This document shows, piece by piece, positions 7,098-15,689 of a DNA stretch of 32,199 nt. This DNA is from HB2-32-21 sp040235495. Its GTDB lineage: Bacteria; Pseudomonadota; Gammaproteobacteria; Pseudomonadales; Porticoccaceae. Below the pieces are notes generated by a model, which was not told the origin of the DNA, ran no database searches, and saw only the letters and a program-made list of their open reading frames with translations. The stretch is from assembly GCA_040235495.1 (NCBI GenBank), contig JBECKV010000064.1:1-32199 (forward strand). The letters run 5' to 3'. The position numbers were made by a program, and so were the translations under genes. The first letter of the stretch is position 1. Every line of letters starts with the position of its first letter.

Positions 7098-7127
7098 GCA
7101 AAATGTCTGCTTCTCAGGGCCGGGTTC

Positions 7128-8054
7128 ATGACGGGCCTGGCCCATTCGACGGTGCTTTTGCGCGAAGCGGTGGATGCTTTGGTGGGCGATGAGGATGCCT
7201 TCTACGTCGACGGTACCTTTGGCCGTGGCGGCCACAGCGGCGAGATATTGCGGCGCCTGAGTGCCAGGGGTGGTCTGCTTGCCATAGACAAGGATCCGCG
7301 CGCCTGCGCCGAGGCCCAGACGCGTTTTGGTGACGATAAGCGCTTCTCGATCGTCCAGGCTTCGTTTGCCGAGTTGCCGAGCCTGCTCGCGGCGCGCCGG
7401 ATATCCCAGGTGGCTGGGGTGCTACTCGATCTGGGAGTTTCCTCGCCCCAGCTGGATGACCCTGAGCGCGGTTTCAGCTTTCAGAAGGATGGTCCGCTGG
7501 ATATGCGCATGGACCCCGGCCGCGGTCAAAGCGCGGCGCAATGGCTGGCGCAAGCCAACGAGTCGGAAATCACTCAAGTACTCAGGGAGTATGGCGAGGA
7601 AAAATACGCTCGGCGTATGGCCGCGGCCATTATCAAGGCCCGCGCGGCCGCGGCGATCACGCGCACCGGGCAACTGGCGGAAATTATCAAAACGGCAAAT
7701 CCGGCCTGGGAGCAAAACAAACACCCGGCCACACGGGCGTTTCAGGCGATTCGAATTTTCATCAATGAAGAGTTGGGCGATTTGCAAACCTTGCTGGAGC
7801 GGGTGCTGGATTTATTGATGGTTGGTGGTCGACTGGTGGTGATCAGCTTTCATTCGCTCGAGGATCGCCTGGTGAAACGGTTCATTCGCAGCCAGGAAAG
7901 ACCGGTCGTGCCCCGTGGCCTGCCGCTGCGCGATAGCGAGATCCGGAGGCGTCTGCGTTCCGTGGGCCGGGCCGTGCGTGCCAGCAGCGGTGAAGTGGCG
8001 GCCAACCCGAGGGCGCGTAGCGCGGTGATGCGCGTTGCCGAGAAAGTGGCGTGA
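7128..8054 (+). CDS. rsmH: RsmH, 16S rRNA (cytosine-1402 N4)-methyltransferase
   Basis: RsmH (MraW) methylates N4 of C1402 in 16S rRNA with S-adenosylmethionine, completing the m4Cm mark made with RsmI. The 308-residue product (313 in E. coli) begins HSTVLLREAVDAL and shows the SAM-binding loop DGTFGRGGHS, the LLDLGVSSPQLDDPERGFSF block, GPLDMRMDP, the HPATRAFQAIRI segment and the ISFHSLEDRLVKRF motif. The ATG start has only a weak GGGCCGGG ribosome-binding site. The stop overlaps the ftsL start by four bases (GTGA), implying translational coupling. Confidence 0.97.
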   Translation: MTGLAHSTVLLREAVDALVGDEDAFYVDGTFGRGGHSGEILRRLSARGGLLAIDKDPRACAEAQTRFGDDKRFSIVQASFAELPSLLAARRISQVAGVLLDLGVSSPQLDDPERGFSFQKDGPLDMRMDPGRGQSAAQWLAQANESEITQVLREYGEEKYARRMAAAIIKARAAAAITRTGQLAEIIKTANPAWEQNKHPATRAFQAIRIFINEELGDLQTLLERVLDLLMVGGRLVVISFHSLEDRLVKRFIRSQERPVVPRGLPLRDSEIRRRLRSVGRAVRASSGEVAANPRARSAVMRVAEKVA

Positions 8055-8350
8055 GCGGCATCAGGTTGCGGTACGCGCAAGCGCCGGTACCGGTGAAGTT
8101 CGTCGTGTTTCTCTGGTTGGCGCTGTTGGGCAGCGCCTTGGCGGTGGTTTATGTCGCCCATCAATGTCGCCTCCTGTACCACGAACTGGCCTTGCTGGAG
8201 CAGGAAAAAAATGCCCTCGAAGTCGATTGGGGCCGATATCTGCTCGAGGAAAGCGCGCTCGCGTCCATGCATCGTTTAGAGGCTGTTGCGCAAAAGGACC
8301 TGGCATTGCAGGTGCCCGGCATTGAAAAAATCGTGGTGGTGAAGCCTTGA
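8051..8350 (+). CDS. ftsL: FtsL, divisome bitopic membrane protein
   Basis: FtsL is a small type II membrane protein that joins FtsB and FtsQ and activates the FtsW-FtsI synthase. The 99-residue protein has a short basic N-terminus, one transmembrane helix at about residues 16-35 (KFVVFLWLALLGSALAVVYV), then a coiled coil (LYHELALLEQEKNALEVDWG) and the conserved LEESALASMHRLEAVA region. GTG 8051 overlaps the rsmH stop, and its own stop overlaps the ftsI TTG. Identity rests on length, topology and position, since FtsL sequences diverge strongly. Confidence 0.92.
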   Translation: MSGIRLRYAQAPVPVKFVVFLWLALLGSALAVVYVAHQCRLLYHELALLEQEKNALEVDWGRYLLEESALASMHRLEAVAQKDLALQVPGIEKIVVVKP

Positions 8351-10257
8351 ACGCCAAGCGTCACGAATACAGGACCATGTCATCGCAGCCGCGGCAAGCA
8401 AAGCGATCAGGTGCCCGCCAGGCCGGCATTCACCGCTGGCGTCTGCGGGTGGTGGTGGGTGGTCTGGCGCTGTTGCCGGTGGTGGCACTTTGGAAAATCG
8501 CCAGTTTACAGGTGCTGCCCGATGTCGATCGCGGGCATGAATTTCTTCGTAGCCAGGGCGATGAGCGCATGGTGCGCGAGGAAGAGATCTCCAGTTACCG
8601 CGGCGTGATTACCGACCGGCGCGGAGCACCCATGGCGGTGAGCACCGCCATGGTGTCGATCATTGCCAACCCTAAAATGCTCGGCCTGGGCGAGGCTACG
8701 ATCACGCCCCTGGCGCGCTCCCTGGGAGTAAGCGCGGCGGAACTGGCCGCACGGCTGGAGCGCTACGCCGGCAAGGAGTTCATGTATCTGGCGCGGCAGG
8801 TTTCTCCGGAACAGGCCGAACGGGTGCTGGCGCTCGATATCCCCGGGGTCTACGAGCATCGGGAGTACAAGCGGTTTTACCCGGCCGGCGAGGTTGCCGC
8901 GCAACTGGTGGGTTTCACCAATATCGATGACGCGGGCCAGGAGGGTATTGAGCTGGCCTTTGATGCCCAACTCGCGGGGCGGCCCGGTTATCGCCAGGTG
9001 TTGAAGGATCGCCGGGGTCGGGTGATCAAGGAGTTACGTCTGATCAGCGCCGAGAAACCGGGCGGCAATCTGGCCTTGAGCATAGACCTGCGCCTTCAGT
9101 ATGCCGCCTATCGCGAGCTGAAAAGCGCCATCAAGCATTATCGGGCGCGCTCGGGCTCGGTGGTCATCCTCGATGTCGAAAGCGGCGAAGTCCTGGCCAT
9201 GGTCAACCAGCCATCCTATAACCCCAATGATCGCGGCCGACTCGATAACAGCGCCCTGCGCAACCGCTCGATCACGGACTTGATTGAACCCGGTTCGATT
9301 ATGAAACCCCTGACCATGGTGGCGGCACTGGAAAGTGGCAAATTTACGCCCGACAGCGTTATCAATACCTCGCCGGGTTACTACCGAGTGAACCGCAAGA
9401 CCTTCGTCGATCACCGCAACTACGGATCACTGGACATGCGGGGTATTTTGCAAAAATCCAGCCAGGTGGGCACCACCAAGATCGCACTGGAGCTGGAGCC
9501 GGAAGCCATTCGCGATGTCTTTGATCGCGTCGGCCTCGGGCAAAGTCCGGGCACCGGTTTCCCCGGCGAGGCCCCGGGGCTGCTGCCTGAGCGAAAAACA
9601 TGGCGTTCGGTGGAACAGGCGACCATGGCATTTGGCTATGGCCTGTCAGTGACCCCCCTGCAAATTGCCAGTGCCTATTCGGTGCTCGCCAATGACGGCA
9701 TCAGAGTACCGGTGACCCTGCTGCGCCGGGAGCACGCCGAGGGCCGGGTGGACGGGCAGGGGCACCGGGTGATGACCGCCGAGGTGGCGGGACAGGTGCG
9801 GGACATGATGAAAGCGGTACTTGAAGACGGGGGTACCGGTACCCGGGCGAGGATTCCCGGCTACGAGGTTGCCGGTAAAACCGGTACCAGTCACAAGGTC
9901 GGTCAGGGCGGCTATCAGCAAGATCAGTATGTCTCCCTGTTTGCGGGCATGGTGCCCGCGGATCGGCCGCGCGTGGTGACCGTGGTGGTCATCGATGATC
10001 CGCGCAGCGAGTCTTACTTCGGTGGTCTGGTGGCGGCGCCGGTGTTCTCCAGGGTCACCGCCGAAGCCCTGCGCTATCTCAATATTCCGCCCACGGTACC
10101 TTCCAAGTCCGAAAGCCCGGTTGCCAAGTCCGAAAGCCCGGTTGCCGATACGGCCCTTGGCGGTGCGCCGCGCGCGCACTCCTTGGCGGTGCTGGCAGCG
10201 GCGGACGTGGACAGGACGGGTACCGGTATGGCGTCGATAGCGGGAGGTGGCAGGTGA
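8347..10257 (+). CDS. ftsI: FtsI (PBP3), septal peptidoglycan transpeptidase
   Basis: FtsI is the class B penicillin-binding protein that cross-links septal peptidoglycan with FtsW. From TTG 8347 it is 636 residues, longer than the 588 of E. coli; ATG 8377 is an in-frame alternative that loses ten residues. It has a cytoplasmic basic tail, one transmembrane helix (about 33-50), the dimerisation domain (about 75-240) and the transpeptidase domain (about 255-580). Ser317 and Lys320 form SxxK in EPGSIMKP; KTGT is at 511-514. The SxN motif reads Ser371-Ser372-Gln373, with Gln instead of the usual Asn. The C-terminal tail after residue 585 is low-complexity and includes two identical 21-bp repeats. 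TTG overlaps the ftsL stop by four bases. Confidence 0.95.
   Translation: MNAKRHEYRTMSSQPRQAKRSGARQAGIHRWRLRVVVGGLALLPVVALWKIASLQVLPDVDRGHEFLRSQGDERMVREEEISSYRGVITDRRGAPMAVSTAMVSIIANPKMLGLGEATITPLARSLGVSAAELAARLERYAGKEFMYLARQVSPEQAERVLALDIPGVYEHREYKRFYPAGEVAAQLVGFTNIDDAGQEGIELAFDAQLAGRPGYRQVLKDRRGRVIKELRLISAEKPGGNLALSIDLRLQYAAYRELKSAIKHYRARSGSVVILDVESGEVLAMVNQPSYNPNDRGRLDNSALRNRSITDLIEPGSIMKPLTMVAALESGKFTPDSVINTSPGYYRVNRKTFVDHRNYGSLDMRGILQKSSQVGTTKIALELEPEAIRDVFDRVGLGQSPGTGFPGEAPGLLPERKTWRSVEQATMAFGYGLSVTPLQIASAYSVLANDGIRVPVTLLRREHAEGRVDGQGHRVMTAEVAGQVRDMMKAVLEDGGTGTRARIPGYEVAGKTGTSHKVGQGGYQQDQYVSLFAGMVPADRPRVVTVVVIDDPRSESYFGGLVAAPVFSRVTAEALRYLNIPPTVPSKSESPVAKSESPVADTALGGAPRAHSLAVLAAADVDRTGTGMASIAGGGR
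10105..10146 (+). repeat. Two perfect 21-bp tandem repeats in the ftsI 3' end
   Basis: Copies at 10105-10125 and 10126-10146 are identical and in frame. Each adds KSESPVA to the FtsI C-terminal tail, outside the transpeptidase domain. Perfect identity suggests a recent duplication. Confidence 0.9.
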
Positions 10258-11819
10258 TGACTGCCCGCCAATCCCGCGGCCCCGCATTAGCCGACTTGCT
10301 CCCGGACTGGCGCGCCCATGCCCAGGCTTCCCGACTGCCCGCGGGCTGGGCTGGCGAAGCTCTGGCCGCTCTGGAGATCAAAGGCCTTCAACTCGACAGC
10401 CGGAAAATCACGCCTGGGGATTTGTTTATCGCCCTGCCGGGTTTCGATAGACACCGGTCAAGCGATGGCCGCCGTTACCTCGATCAGGCCGTCGCGGCTG
10501 GCGCGGTAGCGGTGTTTGCGGAGGCCGAAGGCTGGGCAGCGTTGGCAAAAGCATCCTACCCCGTGCCGGTGATTCCCGTGCCGCAACTGTCTCGCCGCGT
10601 TAGCGGCATTGCCGCCACTTTTTATGCTCGTCCCAGCGAGCGGCTGAATGTCATCGGTATTACCGGCACCAACGGCAAGACGACCTGTTCCCACTTGCTG
10701 GCCCAGTTGTTCAATCGTCTGGACGTCAGGACCGCGGTGCTGGGCACACTGGGCTATGGCGTGCCTGGATCACCGTCGGGGCTGGTGGATACCGGACTGA
10801 CGACGCCGGATGCGATTGCCACCCAGGCCATTCTCGCGGAACTGCTCGATGCCGGCGTCAGCACCGTGGCGATGGAAATTTCATCCCACGGTCTGGACCA
10901 GGGGCGTATCGAAAGCGTGCGTTTGCGCGGCGGTGTTTTTACCAATCTGAGCCGCGATCATCTCGACTACCACGGTTCCATGTCAGCTTACCGGGCAGCC
11001 AAGGCCAGGCTGTTTCAAACCCCAAATCTGGAATTCGCGGTCATCAACCTGGATGACGCCGCCGGCAGGGAAATACTGGCGGGGTTGCGTCAAGGCATCC
11101 GTTGCTACGGTTATTCGCTCGGTAATCCACAGGCCGCGCTCTGGCTCAGGACCATCCGCCACACCGAGGAAGGGGTGGAGGCCGAGTTGACGAGCCCCTG
11201 GGGCGAGGGGCTGTTACGCAGCGGTCTTATCGCCGATTTTAATCTGAGCAACCTGCTGGCGGTGATCGCGGCGGCCTGCGCCTCCGGGCTGCCCTTTGAG
11301 CGGGTCATCAGCGCCGCCGGCACCCTACGGCCAGTGGCCGGCCGGCTTGAAGTCATCAACAGCGATAAGGGCCCGCGGGTAGTGGTCGATTACGCCCACA
11401 CGCCGGATGCCCTGGAAAAAGTACTCGACGCGCTGCGTTCCGCTTCCCGCCGGGCGTCGCAGCCTGGTCAGCTCTGGTGCGTGTTTGGCTGTGGTGGTGA
11501 TCGCGATCCCGGCAAGCGCGCGGAAATGGGCGCCGTGGCGGCGCGGCTGGCGGATCGAGTGGTCATCACCAGTGACAATCCGCGCGGTGAATCCCCCGCG
11601 GCCATCATGGCGGCCATTGCCCAGGGCGCCGGAACGGCGGCGGTGTGCATCGAGGAGCGCGCCGAGGCGATACGCCATGCCATCACCCGCGCCGCCGAGC
11701 ATGACATCGTGCTGATTGCCGGCAAGGGCCACGAAAACTACCAAATTACCGGGCAGCGACGGCTACCCTTCAGTGATGCCGCCCAGGCTCGACTGGCACT
11801 GGGGAGCAGGCGACGATGA
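10257..11819 (+). CDS. murE: MurE, UDP-MurNAc-L-Ala-D-Glu:meso-diaminopimelate ligase
   Basis: MurE adds the third amino acid to the peptidoglycan stem peptide in the cytoplasm using ATP. The three Mur-ligase domains are visible: an N-terminal UDP-binding domain (LQLDSRKITPGDLFIALPG), a central ATPase domain with GTNGKTT (Gly137-Lys141), and a C-terminal domain. The DNPRGE motif at residues 440-445 is the signature for meso-diaminopimelate rather than lysine. YHGSMSAYRAAKARLF contains the lysine expected to be carbamylated. Two starts adjoin: GTG 10254 and ATG 10257; GGGAGG at 10242-10247 supports either, and ATG is chosen. The start overlaps the ftsI stop, and the stop overlaps murF by four bases. 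Length, 520 residues, is slightly above the 495 of E. coli. Confidence 0.96.
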   Translation: MTARQSRGPALADLLPDWRAHAQASRLPAGWAGEALAALEIKGLQLDSRKITPGDLFIALPGFDRHRSSDGRRYLDQAVAAGAVAVFAEAEGWAALAKASYPVPVIPVPQLSRRVSGIAATFYARPSERLNVIGITGTNGKTTCSHLLAQLFNRLDVRTAVLGTLGYGVPGSPSGLVDTGLTTPDAIATQAILAELLDAGVSTVAMEISSHGLDQGRIESVRLRGGVFTNLSRDHLDYHGSMSAYRAAKARLFQTPNLEFAVINLDDAAGREILAGLRQGIRCYGYSLGNPQAALWLRTIRHTEEGVEAELTSPWGEGLLRSGLIADFNLSNLLAVIAAACASGLPFERVISAAGTLRPVAGRLEVINSDKGPRVVVDYAHTPDALEKVLDALRSASRRASQPGQLWCVFGCGGDRDPGKRAEMGAVAARLADRVVITSDNPRGESPAAIMAAIAQGAGTAAVCIEERAEAIRHAITRAAEHDIVLIAGKGHENYQITGQRRLPFSDAAQARLALGSRRR

Positions 11820-13183
11820 CCGTGCGTGAGATGACCCTGTCCCAGGCGGCGGTTGCCTACGGCGGGACGCTGCTGTATCCCGATTGCCGATTCAGCCAGG
11901 TGTCGACCGACTCCCGCACCCTTGCCGCGGGCGAGCTGTTCGTGGCGCTGCGCGGGGCCAATCATGACGCCCATCTGTTCCTCAAGGACGCCGCCGACAA
12001 GGCCTGTGGTCTGGTGGTCCAGTACCCGGACAAACGGCTGGACAAGCCGCAGTGGGTAGTGCCGGATACCGTGCTTGCCCTCGGCCAATTGGCAACGCTG
12101 GCGAGGCAGCAATTCGATGGTCCGCTGATTGCCCTCACCGGCAGTAGCGGCAAGACCACGGTTAAGGAGATGCTGGCTTCGATCCTGGCTTGCGTGGCGC
12201 CAGTGCTGGCGACCCGCGGCAATCTCAATAATCACATCGGTGTACCGAAAACCCTGCTCGCCCTGGAAAATGAGCACCGTTACGCGGTCCTGGAAATGGG
12301 CGCCAGTGGCCCCGGCGAAATCGCCTACCTGGTGAGCCTGGCCCGTCCCACGATTGCGCTGGTCAACAATGTCATGCCCGCCCACGTGGCGGGCTTTGGT
12401 TCGCTCGCCGGTGTCGCTGCCGCCAAGGGAGAAATCTACGCTGGGCTCGGTCCCAACGGCACCGCGGTGATCAACCTCGATGAGCCCTGGGCCGAGGGCT
12501 GGCGAGCTCAGCTGCCCTGCATGAACGTGGTGACGTTTAGCCTCGAACAGGAGCACGCCGACGTGCGTGCGAGCGATATCCGTCTGGATTACCGTGGCAA
12601 TGCCGCGTTTGTTCTTCATGTGCCGGATCGGCAACTACCGGTAAGCCTGCCCGTGCCGGGACACCACAATGTCGCCAACGCTTTGGCCGCCGCGGCTTGC
12701 GCTTTGGCGGCCGGAGCGCCGTCAATAACCATTGCCGCCGGACTGGAGGCAACCCGAACCGTTGCCGGACGCATGGAATTCAAGAGCGGCCCGCGTGGCA
12801 GTGTCATTATCGATGACAGCTATAACGCCAACCCCGGTTCGATGAAGGCGGCCATCGATGTGCTTGGGGCGCTGGAAGGTCGGCGTCTGCTGGTGCTGGG
12901 CGATATGGCGGAACTCGGGCCGGAAGCGCCGGACCTGCACCGGGAAGTGGGTGAATACGCCAGGGACGCCGGGATAGAGCAACTGGCGGCGACCGGGCCG
13001 CTGTGCAAGGAGGTCGTGGCGGGCTTCGGTGCGCGGGGTCAGTGGTATCCGGACCGGAGCGCGCTCGTCCGACACCTGCGTGAAACCCTGGATGCAGGCA
13101 CCACGGCGCTGGTTAAAGGTTCGCGCAGCGCGGCGATGGACGAGGTGGTCAAACAACTTGTCGATAAAGGGAGGGCTGCCTGA
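11816..13183 (+). CDS. murF: MurF, UDP-MurNAc-tripeptide:D-Ala-D-Ala ligase
   Basis: MurF adds the D-Ala-D-Ala dipeptide made by Ddl, finishing UDP-MurNAc-pentapeptide. The 455-residue product (452 in E. coli) has the N-terminal domain (STDSRTLAAGELFVALRG), the P-loop GSSGKTT (Gly109, Lys113) in the central ATPase domain, the NLNNHIGVPKTLL and VLEMGASGPGEI segments typical of MurF, and the C-terminal IIDDSYNANPGSMKAA motif. ATG 11816 overlaps the murE stop (ATGA) and GGGGAG lies upstream. The stop overlaps the mraY ATG by one base (TGATG). Confidence 0.96.
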   Translation: MTVREMTLSQAAVAYGGTLLYPDCRFSQVSTDSRTLAAGELFVALRGANHDAHLFLKDAADKACGLVVQYPDKRLDKPQWVVPDTVLALGQLATLARQQFDGPLIALTGSSGKTTVKEMLASILACVAPVLATRGNLNNHIGVPKTLLALENEHRYAVLEMGASGPGEIAYLVSLARPTIALVNNVMPAHVAGFGSLAGVAAAKGEIYAGLGPNGTAVINLDEPWAEGWRAQLPCMNVVTFSLEQEHADVRASDIRLDYRGNAAFVLHVPDRQLPVSLPVPGHHNVANALAAAACALAAGAPSITIAAGLEATRTVAGRMEFKSGPRGSVIIDDSYNANPGSMKAAIDVLGALEGRRLLVLGDMAELGPEAPDLHREVGEYARDAGIEQLAATGPLCKEVVAGFGARGQWYPDRSALVRHLRETLDAGTTALVKGSRSAAMDEVVKQLVDKGRAA

Positions 13184-14265
13184 TGCTCTACTGGCTGGCT
13201 GATTACCTGTCTCAGCACATCAGTGCTTTCAACGTATTCAAATACCTGACATTGCGGGCGATTCTGGGGGTGATGACCTCCCTGTTCATTTCCCTGCTCG
13301 CGGGGCCGTGGGTGATTCGCCGTCTGCAAAGCATGCAGATCGGGCAAGCGATCAGGGATGACGGGCCCCAGAGCCATCTGGTCAAGGCGGGGACGCCCAC
13401 CATGGGTGGCGCGCTGATCCTGCTGTCGATTTTCACCAGCACCCTGCTGTGGTCCGATCTCAGCAATCGCTATGTCTGGGTGGTGCTGGCGGTGACTCTC
13501 GCCTTCGGAACGGTGGGCTGGGTGGATGACTACCGCAAGGTGGTGGAAAAACATTCCCAGGGCTTGCCGGCGCGATGGAAGTACTTCTGGCAATCGCTGG
13601 CCGGCCTCGGAGCGGCGGTCTTTCTCTACACCAGTGCGGCATCCCCGGCGGAAACCCAGTTGATCGTGCCATTCTTCAAACAGGTGGCCTGGGATATGGG
13701 GCTCTTTTACGTGCTGCTCACGTACCTGGTGATTGTCGGCGCCAGTAACGCGGTCAATCTCACCGACGGGCTGGATGGTCTGGCGATCATGCCGACGGTG
13801 CTGGTGGGCGGTGCTCTGGGAGTGATTGCGTATCTGGCGGGCAACTTCGAATTCGCCAACTACCTGCATATTCCCTTTATTCGCGGCGCCGGCGAACTGG
13901 TGATTTTCTGTACCGCCCTGGGTGGCGCGGGTCTGGGCTTTCTGTGGTTTAACACCTACCCGGCGCAGATATTCATGGGCGATGTCGGCGCCCTGGCCCT
14001 GGGCGCGGCGCTGGGAGTGATCGCGGTCATCGTTCGCCATGAAATCGTACTGTTCATCATGGGCGGTATTTTCGTCCTGGAGACGGTGTCGGTCATTCTG
14101 CAGGTGGCCTCCTTCAAACTGACCGGCAAGCGGATTTTCCGCATGGCGCCCATTCATCATCACTTTGAACTCAAGGGCTGGCCCGAACCCCGGGTCATTG
14201 TGCGCTTCTGGATAATCACGGTAATGCTCGTTTTGTTCGGCCTGGCGACGCTGAAGTTGCGATGA
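13183..14265 (+). CDS. mraY: MraY, phospho-MurNAc-pentapeptide translocase (lipid I synthase)
   Basis: MraY transfers phospho-MurNAc-pentapeptide to undecaprenyl phosphate on the inner face of the membrane, forming lipid I. The protein is 360 residues, the same as E. coli, with about ten transmembrane helices. Catalytic and signature motifs are present: GTPTMGG, the VDDYRK aspartates, NAVNLTDGLDGLA, FMGDVGALALG and the MAPIHHHFELKGW histidine cluster. GGGAGG precedes the ATG. The 29-bp gap to murD shows no terminator. Confidence 0.97.
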   Translation: MLYWLADYLSQHISAFNVFKYLTLRAILGVMTSLFISLLAGPWVIRRLQSMQIGQAIRDDGPQSHLVKAGTPTMGGALILLSIFTSTLLWSDLSNRYVWVVLAVTLAFGTVGWVDDYRKVVEKHSQGLPARWKYFWQSLAGLGAAVFLYTSAASPAETQLIVPFFKQVAWDMGLFYVLLTYLVIVGASNAVNLTDGLDGLAIMPTVLVGGALGVIAYLAGNFEFANYLHIPFIRGAGELVIFCTALGGAGLGFLWFNTYPAQIFMGDVGALALGAALGVIAVIVRHEIVLFIMGGIFVLETVSVILQVASFKLTGKRIFRMAPIHHHFELKGWPEPRVIVRFWIITVMLVLFGLATLKLR

Positions 14266-14294
14266 CCGGACACGGATAACAGACAACGGACGGA

Positions 14295-15689
14295 ATGGCT
14301 GAAACGGCAGTGGCTCAATTGATCGCAAGCGACCGGCTGACAATCGTTGTGGGCCTGGGCGCCACCGGCCTGTCCGTGGCCCGCTTTCTGACCGCCCGTG
14401 GCGAGCGCTTTATGGTGGTTGACAGCCGGGCAGCACCGCCGGGACTGCCGCAATTGCGCGCCGCCATGCCGGATGTGCCGGTCGAACTCGGGGCATTGAA
14501 TGCACAGACCCTTGCGGGCGCCGGGCGCCTGGTGGTGAGTCCTGGCTTGAGTCTGGAGGAGCCGGCCCTGGTCGCCGCCCGGGAACAGGGCGTCGAACGG
14601 GTGGGCGATATCGCCCTGTTCATGGCCGCGGCCCAGGCCCCGGTGATTGCCATTACCGGTTCCAACGGCAAGAGCACCGTCACCACCCTGGTCGGGGAGA
14701 TGGCTCGCGCGGCGGGCAGAAACGTCGGCGTTGGCGGCAATCTGGGCACCCCCGCCCTGGAGCTGTTGGATGACCGGCGGCAGCTTTATGTTCTGGAGTT
14801 ATCGAGCTTTCAACTTGACTTGCTCGACAAGCCATCGGCGTCGGTCGCCACGGTGCTCAATATCAGTCCCGACCATATGGATCGTTACCCCACCCTCGAG
14901 GCCTACCACGCTTCCAAACACCGAATTTATCGGGGCGCGAAGCGTGTCGTTATCAATCGCGACGATCTGTTGACCCGGGCCCTGGTGCCACCCGGCGTCA
15001 TGGTCTACAGCTTTGGCCTTGGCGCGCCGGATTTCAAGGGTTTTGGTATCAGGCGGGAGGATGGCGAGACGTATCTGGCCTATGAATTTGCAAACCTGTT
15101 GCCGCTGGCCGAGCTGGCCATGAAGGGTCGCCACAATGTCGCCAATGCCCTCGCGGCCCTGGCCCTTGGCCAGGCGGCGGGCCTGCCAATGCCAGCCATG
15201 CTGGACACCCTGCGCGGTTTTCCCGGTCTGCCACACCGGTGTGAAATCGTCGCCGATGAACAGCGTGAGGTTGGCGGAAAGAGCGGTATTACCTGGATCA
15301 ATGACTCCAAGGCCACTAATTGTGGCGCGGCCATCGCCGCCATCACGGGCTTGGCGGATGCACAGAGTAACCACCTGCTGCTGATTGCCGGCGGCCAGGC
15401 CAAGGGTCAGGATTTCACGGCCCTGGCACAAGCGGTCCGGGGCCGGGTGCGCCTGGCCATTTTGCTGGGCCAGGACGCGACCGCCATTGCCGAGGCCCTG
15501 GCTCGATATTCGCCAGTCACGGCAGTGATCATGGTTGACGACATGGATGCGGCGGTAAGCGCCGCCGCCAAAGCCGCCCGGCCGGGGGACGCGGTGTTGT
15601 TATCGCCGGCCTGCGCCAGCCTCGATATGTTTTCGGGTTTCGCGGAACGCGGCGAGCGCTTCCGGGACGCGATCGAGGCGCTGTCATGA
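14295..15689 (+). CDS. murD: MurD, UDP-MurNAc-L-alanine:D-glutamate ligase
   Basis: MurD adds D-glutamate, the second stem-peptide residue. The 464-residue protein (438 in E. coli) has an N-terminal Rossmann-like domain starting VVGLGATGLSVARFL, the P-loop GSNGKST (Gly122, Lys126), the ELSSFQLDLLD and LNISPDHMDRY segments, and the C-terminal NDSKATN motif with LLIAGGQAKGQDF. The start has about ten residues more than the family before the GLG motif, and no clear Shine-Dalgarno at ideal distance, so it could be slightly shorter. Its stop overlaps the ftsW ATG by four bases. Confidence 0.96.
   Translation: MAETAVAQLIASDRLTIVVGLGATGLSVARFLTARGERFMVVDSRAAPPGLPQLRAAMPDVPVELGALNAQTLAGAGRLVVSPGLSLEEPALVAAREQGVERVGDIALFMAAAQAPVIAITGSNGKSTVTTLVGEMARAAGRNVGVGGNLGTPALELLDDRRQLYVLELSSFQLDLLDKPSASVATVLNISPDHMDRYPTLEAYHASKHRIYRGAKRVVINRDDLLTRALVPPGVMVYSFGLGAPDFKGFGIRREDGETYLAYEFANLLPLAELAMKGRHNVANALAALALGQAAGLPMPAMLDTLRGFPGLPHRCEIVADEQREVGGKSGITWINDSKATNCGAAIAAITGLADAQSNHLLLIAGGQAKGQDFTALAQAVRGRVRLAILLGQDATAIAEALARYSPVTAVIMVDDMDAAVSAAAKAARPGDAVLLSPACASLDMFSGFAERGERFRDAIEALS

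Noticed and set aside
13039..14343. A 434-codon minus-strand frame opposite mraY
   Set aside because: It is antisense to a textbook MraY and its translation is His/Gln-rich shadow sequence.
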